This document shows positions 46,751 through 59,000 of a stretch of DNA of 64,000 bases, piece after piece (within the stretch, counting starts at the first letter, position 1; each line of letters starts with the position of its first letter). The position numbers and the translations under genes were made by a program. The DNA is taken from assembly GCF_017562075.2 (NCBI RefSeq), contig NC_054083.1, positions 50,439,942 to 50,503,941 on the forward strand. Reading direction: 5' to 3'. Origin of the DNA: Anopheles merus. Lineage: Eukaryota > Arthropoda > Insecta > Diptera > Culicidae. The notes below the pieces were generated by a model. That model searched no databases, had not been told where the DNA came from, and saw only the letters and a program-made list of their open reading frames with translations.

Positions 46751-47870
46751 GGAGGGGGCAACTGAACGAAGGTTTCGAAGATGGAAAAGTTTCACCGCAC
46801 TGAAGTGAATTGTGAAATATTTTAGATTAAAACGTTATTTTTTAATTTCAGATGATGAAAAAGAAAACAAAAACTGATCGTTTGTTAAAATAATATATTT
46901 TTACTAGTCTTAGATTAAATACAAATCGAATGCTGAAAATCTTGGCCAAAACGGTGAATTGTATACATAAAAGAAAATGTGTTGACGTTTTAAGTTTTCA
47001 AGCAAACGTTTGCGAAACATTTCACAGGTGCGTAAATATGAAAACGAAATGTGGAAGACGTTTACCAAACCTGAGCATTACAACTCAATAAAGAAGTTCT
47101 AATTACAAGCCAGTCTCATAAAGGAATTGCTGGTTTATTTTGCTCTGCAAATTTCATCATATTTTGAAAAGAAATATTTTCGCCACCGGTTTTTATTTTG
47201 ACGCTAATTTGATGACAGAACTAGCAGCAAATGTAACTGTTTCCGTCTCTTTCTTTTGCGTTGTCCCTTCTCACTTTATACTATGGATAGTTGGAATGGA
47301 CAAATGTCTTCAAAGCGTGTAAAAATGAAACCAAACTATTTGGTGGAACATTTATCATTGTTGAGCATCAAATGAGAGTATTTCTAGTTATGTTTACTCA
47401 AAAAAACGTTAACATTTGTATGCTGGACTGATTTTTGTCTGCTCATATCAGTATTATAGATTCTTCTGGCAAGAAAAGATACCTTATATCCGGTTTCATA
47501 TTTACTCACCCACACGCTTGCCGTGCCCATTGTGCCGAGCCCGATGCACTTTTGGCACTCGCGCGTGACGACTCGCTGCATCCTTCAACACACACTCACA
47601 CACAACTTCGTAGCCTTTCAAAGCGAACGGTGGTGCGTGCGCGTCGTCCGCGCGTCGTTGTTTCGTTTTCTCATTTTTCGTTACTTCCACACACACACAC
47701 GCTGGTCCAAACTTTTAGTGAAAATTATCAAACAAAATCAAACAGCAAGTCGTTGCGGGTGATACTAGAAGCGGCTAGAAATTGCCCTCCCTGTCGTGGT
47801 CGGAAAGCGACCTTTCCCAGTGGAAATGCGGCATGTGTGGTGCTGAGTGAGTGAATGTGTGTGTGTGTTT
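46751..47870. other. Intergenic region between divergent Bre1 and downstream transcription unit
   Basis: This sequence is AT-rich at 46800-47450, then mixed with short CA runs. No gene, repeat family or strong promoter motif is recognised. If both flanking leader exons are real, it contains the promoters of two divergent genes. Confidence 0.4.
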
Positions 47871-47879
47871 TTTTTGTTG

Positions 47880-48352
47880 TTTGGTGTGGAGCTAAATTTG
47901 TTTTGATAGTGTGATATGATCTTGGAGCGTGTGTGCGCGTGTGTGCGGGAACCAGAGCTCTACTCGTAGCGAGCTAAACGTGCTTCCAAGTTGGGAAATT
48001 GGCCGACGCCTCGTACCGTGGCAAAAGAGCCTTGGAAATCGGCGGAAAAAAGGTGTGGAAATCGCGTGCGTGTGTCGGTGGCGCGTACACACAGCTGGCC
48101 TTTGCGGGGTGGCTGAAGGTTTATTTTTTTCTTGTTTGTTGCTTTTCTGTGTGTTCGATTCGGTGTGATGCAAAACTAGGCACAATCGCAAAGAGAGGAT
48201 TGCATGAAGAAAGGCGGCAACCACAGAAGGATACACAGAGCGAAAAAGGATAACGTTGCGTGCGTGGTGGTGCAGCTGTGAGAGTTCAAGGTCTTGCAGA
48301 TTTCGAAACGGTTCCTGTTCGTTCCTGTTCCGGGCCACAGTCGTCGTACAAG
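47880..48352 (+). other. Putative noncoding first exon of a plus-strand gene
   Basis: This moderately GC-rich segment has no long open frame and ends in a strong donor, TACAAG/GTAAGT, at 48352/48353. Its composition resembles the S6k leader. No following coding exon is seen in the remaining 15.6 kb, so the gene body would lie beyond the window. The upstream edge is uncertain. Confidence 0.35.
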
Positions 48353-49511
48353 GTAAGTCTGTGATAGTGGTGGTGATGGTCGTCGTCGTCCTGTCATGTC
48401 TTCAGATCGAACCGTTCGCTTTGGCTGTGGCTCCCTTCGTCGTTACCATGGCTACAATACAAAGACGAAAGAAAGGAAGGAAAGTAGGAACAAAAATGAA
48501 GACTAAAGAAGGATCTGCCTCTGTGTGCGTGTGTGTGCGTTGGGCGAGTTTTCCTTTGCCGAAAAGGGAGTTTTCGCTCTCTCTCCCTTGTGCAAAGCAA
48601 ACTCGCACAAATTGGAAAGATATTCTCCCTCTGGCCATACTCGCTGTCGGCCAGCTGTGAAATCCTTGTTCAAATAAGGCCGGTTTGGGAGGGGTCCGAA
48701 GCAGCGCGGCGCAAGCAAGGACGAAGTTCCCTTTGAAGGACGTTCGAGCAACTGTGCAAGGCCTACGCAGAGAGTGTGTGAGCGAAAGAGAGCATTTACT
48801 CCAACTCCATGGTAGATAGGAACATTTCTAAAATACTTTTATTAAAAAGTTTAAAAAAAAAATTAGAAAATAGAAGCAGAAACAAAGAAGAATGATTTAT
48901 TTTGCCTTTCACTCTCTGTCTCCCTCTCGTGGGCTAACAAGCGACATGTCCTAACAAATGTTTGATTGTCGCTAGCAACGCGAAAATGGGCTTCATGTGT
49001 TGAGCGAGAGTCTTCTTTCTGCTGCTCATTTTCCTTCACTTTCGAGAATGTCATTTCCATTTCATGTCGTTTGGTACCTTTTACAAAAAATAAAACTGCC
49101 CTTCACGCTACAACATAGGTGGGTGTCTCCCTTGCTGGGTCGATAATTGTCCAAGACATCGGACGTTGAGCTAAAGGGGAGTGGAGGACAGCCGGAGCTA
49201 GTTAGTTACTGTTCTTGCTGTGTCACCGTCGTTAGCTCCAAACTTTGATAGCAAGCAATTAAAGCGTGAAATTAATGGGACATGTGCGCAAAACAAAAAG
49301 CGACGAAATGGAATATTCCTTTCCAAGAAGAAAGTGTGTGGTATTGCATAACATTGTGTTCTAAAGGAAGTTGTGAGCTTGGAAGAAGTTGCATAATTTA
49401 GTGAAATTACGTAGCTATTTATTGGAGAATCAAACTTCTTTTCCTTGTTCACCATTAACCGATTGAATGACGTAAATTCTTCGTTAGAAAAGCATTACCT
49501 ATGGTTGCTAT

Positions 49512-49580
49512 GCTCTAGGTGAATATCGAACCACGGTCGACTACAACAGAGTTGGGCACGTTCACCACTAGACCATTGGA
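49512..49580 (-). repeat. tRNA-Glu-like SINE head or tRNA pseudogene
   Basis: On the minus strand an A-box-like TGGTCTAGTGG lies about 35 nt before a B-box GGTTCGATATTC, with spacing like tRNA-Glu. The acceptor stem does not pair and the anticodon stem is poor. It is therefore a tRNA-derived repeat or relic rather than a working tRNA gene. Confidence 0.45.
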
Positions 49581-52500
49581 CTCCCCTGGGCAGGGCTCTG
49601 TTATTTCCAATTGATATCGGATCATTGAATACTCAGAACATGTTAGTGGTACAGTTACAACAATTCTTAGCATTTGACCTTTAAAGAAAGGAAGTAAATG
49701 TAATTTCATTATATTGAAAGGTAAAAATAATGCTTTTTTACCTTGGAATTTTCTCACCCGAAACAAATCTGTTTCCATGTATGTATTTCCGGTCCTCGGG
49801 TTTCGTGTTTTGCTTTTCTCTGCTCCAAAATGACAGCTTCATCGCAGTGCTACGGATTTGCAGTGTCCCCGGGTTTGTAGCAGTATTAGGGTGGGAAATG
49901 GGGTCACAGCAACATACAAAAAAAAAACCCCATTCACGGATGCGCGCCCGGCCTTAGTCGCGCTTAATGGAATCGGAGCGGATTAAAGCGTTTGTTTGGC
50001 GGGGTTGTGGCTCTGATCAATCGATAACCACGCCGCAGGTAGAAGCTGTGTGCAATGGAACGAAGGCACAAACACTACAAAAACACACCTTAAAAATCGA
50101 ACGGTTTCATCTTTCCTCTGTCCGGAACCGACCGTTACAAGCGCCGGTAATAGAGGGGCGGCAGGGGTTTGCACGTTTCCGGATTAGGCGCCCGGAAGCG
50201 AGCAGCAGCAGCAACAGCAGCAGCTAAAAGCACACAACCAGCTGGCAGGCGTCCGTCATCGTTCGTTGTGTTGTGGCCGACGGGCTCCCGAAGGGGAAAA
50301 AAAGATGTTCTGCGGGAGTTAATTTCAATCGATCGATCGGGTTCCTATTGATTGCGCTGTATTGGGGTTTTGCAGCGGGCTTCGGGTGGGTGAGTTCTAT
50401 GATTCTGCAAAGCAACTCCCCCCCGCGACCGTTAGACCGGCGGACCGAACCGCTAGTTTTGGTGTTTGTTTTGTGTGCATTCCTTCGTCTACGATCCCTC
50501 GCGGGTGCATTGATAAGGTTTTGAGGGGGATTGAGGGTAAAGAAGATTGACGGGGGAGCTCACCGTCCTCGATAGTTTTCCATTACACCTGGGCTAAAGG
50601 GCGACAAGTGAGAGAGAGGTTTCATATTTCACCTTACCGTAGCGCGCTCCCTTCTTATTAGGGATGGCAAGTGTGATGACGCCACTTGAAAGGACTTTCC
50701 TTCTGACCTTCACTGGAAAACCTGATACTCTGCCCTGCCGGGTGCCACTTTGCGTGGGTTGCATTTCAAAGAAAATAAAAAAAAGGGCTGATGATGGTTT
50801 CTTGGCGCTTGTGGCTTCGAGAATGACACCTTCCAACATTTGTTTGAAGGTTTTTTGCCCTTGCAAGTCGTTCTGTTAGATTAGAACACATAATTTCGTT
50901 TCTTTTATACGACGGTTGAAAGTGTTCGTCATAAAACTTTCTCTCTGTTTAATGCTCCGTTTTATCTGTCATAAGTTTTCCAATATGCGACGTAGTTTTC
51001 CCTCCGCATTGTCGTCACTGGCACATACACACAGGACACCTTTTACCTTACATTTCCGTCTACTACCGTCGCCCACGGTTTGATTGAGTTGAAAATCCAA
51101 TTTGCCCTGTGCGCCCGGTGGTGTCCCTTTGCATGCCTTTTCTCTTTCGTTATCCTTTCTATTTCGCCTCCATTCTGCGTGACAATAAATACGACCGACA
51201 ACAATAACGGGTGCTTGCGACAGAGTCACAACAGTATGACATGTTTAGAGAGAGAGAGAGAGAGGTGTTTGTGTGTGTGTGTGCGTTCTTGTGTGGGTTG
51301 TGTAAGTGTGCCCTTAAACCATGGATCCATAACTCTTGTTAGGCTTTTGCGATATGATGGCGACGATGATGGTGTGCTGTCGTCAGCCGGTAAAGCACTG
51401 CAGCACGGTAAAGAAGATACACTTGGTGTCTGCAGTGGCACTAGAACGCGTTTCGTTCGCGTTGCATTGCCCATGCAAATGAGCAACAGAAGGTTGCCAC
51501 AATGAGGCTATTTTTGCGCCTTTCTTTAGGTTGCATTCTGCATGCCGCAGAGAATCGCCCCTTTCCGGACAGGGCCGATAATAATGATAATAATAATAGT
51601 AGCCAAGGTTAGGTAATGTTTGCAGTCGTTGTTGTTAGATAAATGGGCTAGCATTGTTTAAAGGAAGAAATAATCAGTATGCCAGAACTGTGTTTGTTTT
51701 TGAAGTTGCTCATTTGATGTCGCCATTGCTGCTAATGTATGTGTTGTGTTACGCTTGGCTGCTCAGTTTAGATAGCTTTTTTGCCTGTTGAAAGGATCAA
51801 TACACAATGGAGTAATCGGTAAGCGCACGAGTGCGAACGCTTCGCAGGCAATTGGATCCCAAACCCAAGACATGATTTCGGAATTGTGGCTTTAAAAGGA
51901 TTAAAAGCTTTTGTGCTTAGTGTTTGTTGTTGGTCGATATCTATTCAGAATGGTCGACTGGTTGATATCATAACTTCCCCTTATAAAAGCCTCTGACACT
52001 TTATGAGAAAAGATATCCTGACCATTGTGAACACGGAAGCCAAAGACAGCACCTACTTGGAAGCGGAGAAACCTCCTGAAGAGAGAGATAACCATTCTTC
52101 GTTATGTGCTGCTCAGACGTCATCTTATGGAATATTCATACAATGGCAATGTTACTGCAAGCATATGTCTGCTATTTCTGGACGAGATTGAGATGCTTTT
52201 GCAGCTATGGCAGCTAGAACTCTGGTGGATGAATCATTCATAAGAAGCTTTTGGTTTGAATCTGCAAAATTGGTTGTCTGGAGCACTTATTGGAAAGTGA
52301 AGTTTAAGAAGAGGATTTAGCTTAACAGTTGTGTGAACAAATATAATCGCTTTCTGCTTTAATGCTACTTCCTATTCCATATTTAAGTAGATGACTTGCA
52401 TATCGGCTTGTCATTTCCTATAAAAAAAACATGCTAAATTAACTCCAAATACGTCTCTGAAACCAATGTAACACCAACGTCAGAGAGTCGCCACTGTAGC

Positions 52501-53794
52501 CTTGCTGGTTCGATGCCCTCGTTTCTCGCCAACATAACGTTCACGTAGCAGCATTTTAGGAAGTGTTAAGCGTCTTCTAATTGACCCGTGTCTCACCGTC
52601 CCTCTCATGTGAGCGTCCCTTTCAACCTTTGTTTTAACGACTGTAGTGTAGAAAAAAAGTAAACGGAACTTTGAATATAGTACGGCCATCATCTTACTCT
52701 CAAAACCGGTACGGATCACACGGATACAAAGTATCAACAATGTACGGAGCATAATCAAATCGATGTCACCTGCATTTAAATCCTCCGTTTCTCACTCTAC
52801 AGTCGGTGGAGTTCCCAACATGGCATGACACGCAAAAAACAAAATCATCATAAGGCGCCCAGTTTGTCTGAGGGAAAACGCAGCATGGTTGCGATCTTCC
52901 ATAAAAGGCAAATCGGTTTCTGGGCCGTCTGGGGTTGGCTCGGACAATTTACGATTGCTACAGCAGGCCGGTTCGTCTTATATCCGGTGATTTGTGTGAT
53001 CGTGCCAACCCGTAGACAATGTTGCTTTTGGACGGTGGTGGTGGTGTGTCTGCTTTACGACTCCATCCGCTGGACATTCGTAACATTCGGCGTGCCTGGC
53101 AAAGGTAGCGTTTTGTCATTTTAATGGTGTATATTTGTTACCCTTCTTGTGGCTGTGTTCTTAATCGCTGTGGCTAGGAAAGTGCTGTGTGACTTACCAT
53201 TGACCATTGAGCAAACTACTACTTTGAAAGCCATTTTAAACCCTCTCTTATAGGTCATCTAAAGGTCCGACGTCATGTTCACAAGGTTACCAGATGGGGA
53301 CTCAAACATTAAACTCCATTGAAAAGCGCGTCAGTGCCTTATCATCATTGCTTCAGTTTTGTTGCTTTTTTTCTTACTAGATCTCCCATGCATGCGTAAC
53401 AAAATGAGTGTTTTTGTTGCTATCAGCATGACGACGTCTCGGTGTAATCAGTCCGTGTAGGAAGGAGCGTGAAGGAAAAACGGTTAGCATAACGGATGTG
53501 TGCATTTGAACAGAAAATAACATTTAATGAGTCATTTGTTGGTTTGCGATGAAGGAAGGCGCGATGAGAGATGTAGAAGGTAGTCCTCCTCTCTGCAGTC
53601 GAATTATGAGCTAATCATCCTTTATCAGTGGGTTGAGGAGTGTTATCAAATTGTTGTTACACCACCACCATACAAATCTCATATGCAAGTGATTCTTTAT
53701 AACCTTCTGTGAAGTAAGTTGATCCTTGTAAAAAGCTGAAGTGTGTTTTATTGGAGAAGGATTTGACGGAAGCGCTTGCACGTCATCACGTTAG

Positions 53795-53885
53795 GTACTG
53801 AGAATTGAACCCATGACAGCTTGGAGTCGATGAAATAGAGCACGTCGATTTTCCATTACGACTATGCTGGCTAACGTAACTCCTG
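53795..53885 (-). repeat. tRNA-like SINE fragment
   Basis: On the minus strand GGGTTCAATTC is a good B-box and is preceded by an A-box-like TAGCCAGCATAGTCG. It resembles the segments at 3920 and 19995 in layout. No cloverleaf forms. Confidence 0.35.
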
Positions 53886-54058
53886 TGCTTATTTTGTAGG
53901 TTTTGTTCGTCCAAACGCTACATTATAGATTAAAAACTGGTTTCCATCTGGTTCCGAAAGAGAAATCGAAAGTAGCTTCGCCAGAAGTCAAAACTAGAAC
54001 ATATAAATAAACCCATAAAGTCACCGTTGACAGCAGTTATGCTATTAATGAATTCTTA

Positions 54059-54485
54059 AGGCCGGGCTACATTGATCGTACTCGCAAGCGTTATTTTTAT
54101 ATTCACTAGCGCATCTGGCGGCGACCAGCGCAAGCTAGATGTGGGTATAATTTAAGTGCCAAAATTATTCATGCTTGGTGTCTCATCAAGTTTCGACCAG
54201 CCTACCTGTTTGCCGTAGGAAATGTTGATAAACGTCCATAAATTGTAACAAAGTAGGCCGTTAATTGTTGTTGTTGGACAAATCGTCATTCATACAAAGC
54301 GTTGGGCAAATTTTTTCCACATCTTCCAATCTCTATCCATCATTGGGTAAAATTATAGCCTCCTCGACCCAAAACGTTTTTTGACAGATAAATTATACCA
54401 GCATCTAGCTTCGACCCGCCGCCGCTAGATGGCGTACGCGTTCACAAAAATTACACTACGAAGTACGATCAATGTAGCCCGGCCT
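54059..54485. mobile_element. Palindromic MITE with TTA target duplication
   Basis: The 427-bp element begins AGGCCGGGCTACATTGATCG and ends with its exact inverse. It is flanked by TTA at 54056-54058 and 54486-54488. Inverted similarity extends far inward, including paired CTAGATG and TATAATTTA motifs. A 3-bp TTA or TAA duplication is typical of PIF/Harbinger-type MITEs. There is no coding capacity. Confidence 0.8.
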
Positions 54486-56032
54486 TTAAAACTAAACAAC
54501 GGACCATAAAACTTCCCATGCCGTCGGAAGCGTTCGATTCTTGAATTCCTTCTTCTTCCATCTTCACTTTACTCTTCACTTCCGCGTGCTATTACCGTTC
54601 GCGTAAACCAGAAGCGTAGCGTTTGTGTTGTCGATTTTTCCCCCCAAAAAAACAGAACATTCTCAAGTTTATGAAACAAGCGGCAAACATAAATCAACAA
54701 ATTTCGGGCTAGATATAGTAGTAGTGCATCGCGCGCCCGTGTTTTTCCCTGCTCCCCCAGTCAACTGGTCTTGTTCGAGAAAGGAAGTCGATTTTTCGGA
54801 AGTTTAAATCTCACCACTTCCCAGCAAAACAAAAGGCCAGGCCACACGAGGCCCAGATTGGAGGAGTAGGGCAAGCGGAAGGGATAGTTATTTGTTGAGT
54901 GTCCGCTTGTAGAGCGACGGTAGCCGGGCTGGCTCGTTCACCATTAATTTGTCTAACGTTGCATCCCCCAAACGTCCGGAGTGTCGGGAAGAAGAGGTTT
55001 AGCACAAAATGAATGATGACAGGTTTTGCTCGGCTTCGGCTTCGGTGCCCCGTGGCGGAAAAAGAATAAAGCCATCAGATCAGGGGCTTCTGCGCATAAC
55101 TGCGGGTGCTTCAGCTTCTTCAGCAGATGGGACGCCTTCAAGGGGATAGTTTGCTAGGAAATCCGCTACTTTTTAATGATACATAAAAACTGTACCATGT
55201 TCAGCGCTGTTCTGCGTCTGTCGCCCCATACGGAATTGATCGATGTCATCCGTACATTGAGAGGACATTGCGAAAACAAATTAGCTTTTTTTGCAAGCTG
55301 GAGCTGGAGCCTCTTCAGGTCGTTGCACACACAGTACTTGACCGTTCATTATGCTACCCATGATGTCGCCCGAATGCATCCACTGAGTGGGCTTTTGAAT
55401 GTGAAGCATCCTTCGGGAGGGCTTAGCTACTTGTCCTGACCTAGTATTAGTAGCTATTTTGTTCCGACTTCCCGGAGCGCTAACGAAGCTCTCTTGCTCG
55501 CTCTCTTTCGCTCTGTTCTTTGCTGATTGACATCGCAACAGAGAACTGTAAATCAATTATCATTTCAGTTATGCTGCTGCCTGACTGACACGCCGCCGAC
55601 CGTAGGGATGGGTTCGATGTCGCTTCGCATTAGCTTCCCCGGTTTCGTCCTCGGCTTTGGCTTTGGTTGGTGGTGCCGCCGATCGATGGAAGAGGGCTTT
55701 GGGTGATACTTTTACCAACAATTTACGATCTATAACCATGAGGCTCACTGAGGTCGCTGTCTGGTCTTCAAAGACGCGCAGCGTAAACAGCGGAATGAGT
55801 GCCCGCTCGATCCAATTAATGTATCATCAATCGCAATTAGGGAAAGTGGTTGATATAGTGGGCACTTTTGGGGCTCGCTCATTGCGCGGTCATAGCGGTT
55901 AGAAAGTGAGCTCCAGTTGACGGTTTGAATGATTTGATATACGTCCGTGCCGAGCCGATGTTGCAATTGAAGTTAATTAATGTTTATACAGCGCAACAAC
56001 GATCTTCGTTCTATTTGGTAATATTAAGCCTG

Positions 56033-56066
56033 TTTTCTCTTTTCATCTCACTTACAGGTAAGAGAA
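56033..56066 (+). promoter_or_regulatory. Candidate recursive (zero-length exon) splice site
   Basis: A pyrimidine-rich tract (about 56031-56053) ends in TTACAG, immediately followed by GTAAGAG, so an acceptor and a donor abut at 56057/56058. This is the consensus for ratcheting points in long insect introns. It supports the idea that 48353 onward is one long plus-strand intron. Confidence 0.5.
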
Positions 56067-59000
56067 CGTGGGGCAATTGTTTGTGGAATCTAATTACGAC
56101 GAGCTCTGACGGTTTGATGGGGAGCTCGAAGGTGTATCGACTGCGATCGAGTGGTGTTAAGCAACTAGAGGACTAGAGCCGGCTCTCATTGGTGCCCATC
56201 AATCCGGACGTTCTGTTTATTTAAGAAGCTGTTTCCACGACCGAAATTGCCTCATCTTCACCACAGGATACTTTCCGTTTTGTGCGCGCCACACACACAC
56301 ATACAAAATCATCGTTGCATCATAAAGACGGCACAACAACGGCGCCCCCGGTACGATCCATCAACGGATCATTGAAACAGTGAATATTGGTAATTTTTAC
56401 TAATGCAATGGCCGCATTTCCGCGGCGGCTGAATGTCGGTTACTTTGCTACTTGTGCTTTTATCACTCACACTCGCCATTATCAGTCGTTTGCTTCGGTT
56501 GTATCATTGTAGGAAATAATCGCTAATGGAGGAGCTGTGGATTGTGTGGATTTAAATCCTTGCCCTCCGCATAAAGCTGTGTGCGATGCTGGGATTATGC
56601 AATCGGCCGTGTGGTGTGCTGCATTCGAGGATCCATTTACGAGAAGATTATGAACGACACCGAGCGTAGAAGGAAGCTTTTTTTATTGGAAGGAAACGAT
56701 TGAATTGAAATGCACAGGCGGGCCAGCGCTCGGATGTAACAGTTACGGAAATGGAAAACAGCAAAATTGATGATCAGCACTGATGGACCACCCCAGCGCG
56801 CGCGCGTGTGTGTTGGGCTTTTCTTTCTGTTTGTTGCTTCCGCTCGGAGTGCAGGCAGAAGCGTTCGGGTTAAACCTGTGAACTCGACACCGCGCTCTCT
56901 TTGCGCAGCTGCTTGCGGTTACAAGATGGCCCCAATTTTAACGACAGCCACCCGCCCGATTGCAGCAGTACGCGGGGCAACATCACCATTGCCCAACCCC
57001 GTTGATGACTTTTCGGGTGGGTTGGTGGGTTGTTTTGTCGTGGAAAATTGCCGCCATCCTTTGGCTGCAAACCGGGCGTGTGCAACCGGGCGTAACGATT
57101 TGGCCCTCTTTCGCGCGGGACCAAAGTGACCGGCGACTCCCTCACCTCGGCAGCGCATCCGTGATGGTGCTCAGTTGCCCACTAGGAGTGTTTTGGGGGG
57201 CGGTAGTTATTTTCCTTTAATTTTCACAAATTTCGACAACCGGCAAACGGTTGTTGCTTGCGCTGGCTTTCTTTGCGGGGTCGAACAGGCGGTGATGCAA
57301 TTTTAATGGAGACCTTTCTCCCGCGAGGTGTGAAGATTCGGGTGTCCAACTCCCTGTCGTTTGCTACGCTTTGTTCCGCTTGGTGTTGGTGCATTTTGTC
57401 CACAGCAACCAGCCCCTAACAGAGTGTATATGTTTATTTATTTTCTTTCCTTTCCTGCCCCGACCTGGTTTGCTGCGGACGAACGGTTGATTATGATGCT
57501 TCATTATGCTCCATTTACTCCATTCTTCGGCGCGAGCAGGAAACATGAAGGTTGGAGGTTGTAAACTTTCGCCTTCAGATGGGGTTGAGCAAAAAAGAGG
57601 GGTGTGTGGAAACACGTTTTGGAACACAAAAAAAACCTCTTAAGCCCCAAACAAAGCGCCACAGTTCATAAAGCGATTCATTACGTTTAAGTGATGGAAT
57701 CATTACGCGAAGTCTAGCGCGGGTTTTCTCTAATGTTAGTTTCGTTTGTTCGTCCGATGTGATTATGGAGTTTTGGCTGGAGTGTTTGATTGTTAATAAG
57801 AGGCACGAACTAACACAGAGGTGTGGCTTTTAATTAGAGCATCCATCCATTTCACAACTGGTCATGGTGCACAAACTGAAAACAATATTGCACCAACCAA
57901 GGCGATGATGGCGGGGTGTGTAGGTGGAGGAAACCATCACCAGCCAATGCTGCGCCCAACAGTTGTGTGGGAAATGGAGCCGGCTCTAATGAAGTTTTGA
58001 AGTTTGAACTGTGAAAAGTACATTGCTAAACATCACAACAACACGTTCTCTGTTGACGCCAAACCCCCGCACAAACAACCACAACAACATCAATCTACGC
58101 AATCCATAATTCCATTCTGACCTCGTGTCGCACACCCAATAACCCCCGGCCAGACGCAGAGCAGCAGTAGAGTGTTTGTGTTCGTGTGTAGTTTTCGGTG
58201 AATCTAGTACCCGCAGATCGGGCCGGCCTTAAGTGAGTGGTCTTATTATCCACTTAAAAGTAGCCGCCAATACAGCCGCCGGGCGAACCATTTTGCAATA
58301 CGCACCAATACCAGCATCTGCCACCATATTTCCGCGAGATCCCTTTTTTCATGCTGTGTGGAGCATTATTTTGCGTTCCAAGTGTGTGTGTTCGCTCATG
58401 TTTTCGTGTGTGGAGAAGGTTTATGCTGCTGGTTCGTGGCTGACTGATTTTGGACTGCTGCGAGCGTTTCGTTGCAACGTTGCCGTACTTCTGGATGCAT
58501 CTGATTGAATTGGCTGGTTTTATTAAGTATGAAAGGGAGAATAATCCAATAAGAGAGATAGGCAGATTTTAAAGCAATATAATGTAATTAGATTTTATAA
58601 CACCAGAAGCATCAGAGCGAATGGCAAAAGGGAATTCCTTTTTCTAAAATAAACGACACAAAAAGAGCAGAAGATGAGAGAGTAAGATCGCGCCTGGTAG
58701 CTTAGCTGCACAACGTGGAGACCGGGGCGAGAGGGTTAATATGTTTTATGCACTATCTCGCATCACGCCTCTTGACACTGTGCGCACAGATCACGGGACG
58801 CGACGCGGCCGGCTGCCCCGGGACGGACGAGGGAACCACGTTATTTATAAATATTCATGTTTGTGTTTACTGTCTGCGATGCCGGTTTCTTGTGGCAGAT
58901 ATGTTAGACGCTTCCCGCTTTTCCCTCACGCAAAGCCGCATATGGTCAGCCATTGAAGCATAGAGTTCGTGCGTATGTTCGGTTGTATGGTTTATGCGCT

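Noticed and set aside
48965..48979. Third X-box-like match (ATTGTC GCT AGCAAC)
   Set aside because: It fits only with the maximum spacer, has no ciliary gene nearby, and such matches are expected by chance in 64 kb.
52825..53124. 99-codon plus-strand frame with hydrophobic stretches
   Set aside because: It has no recognisable motif, no upstream context, and its length is within the range expected by chance in this region.
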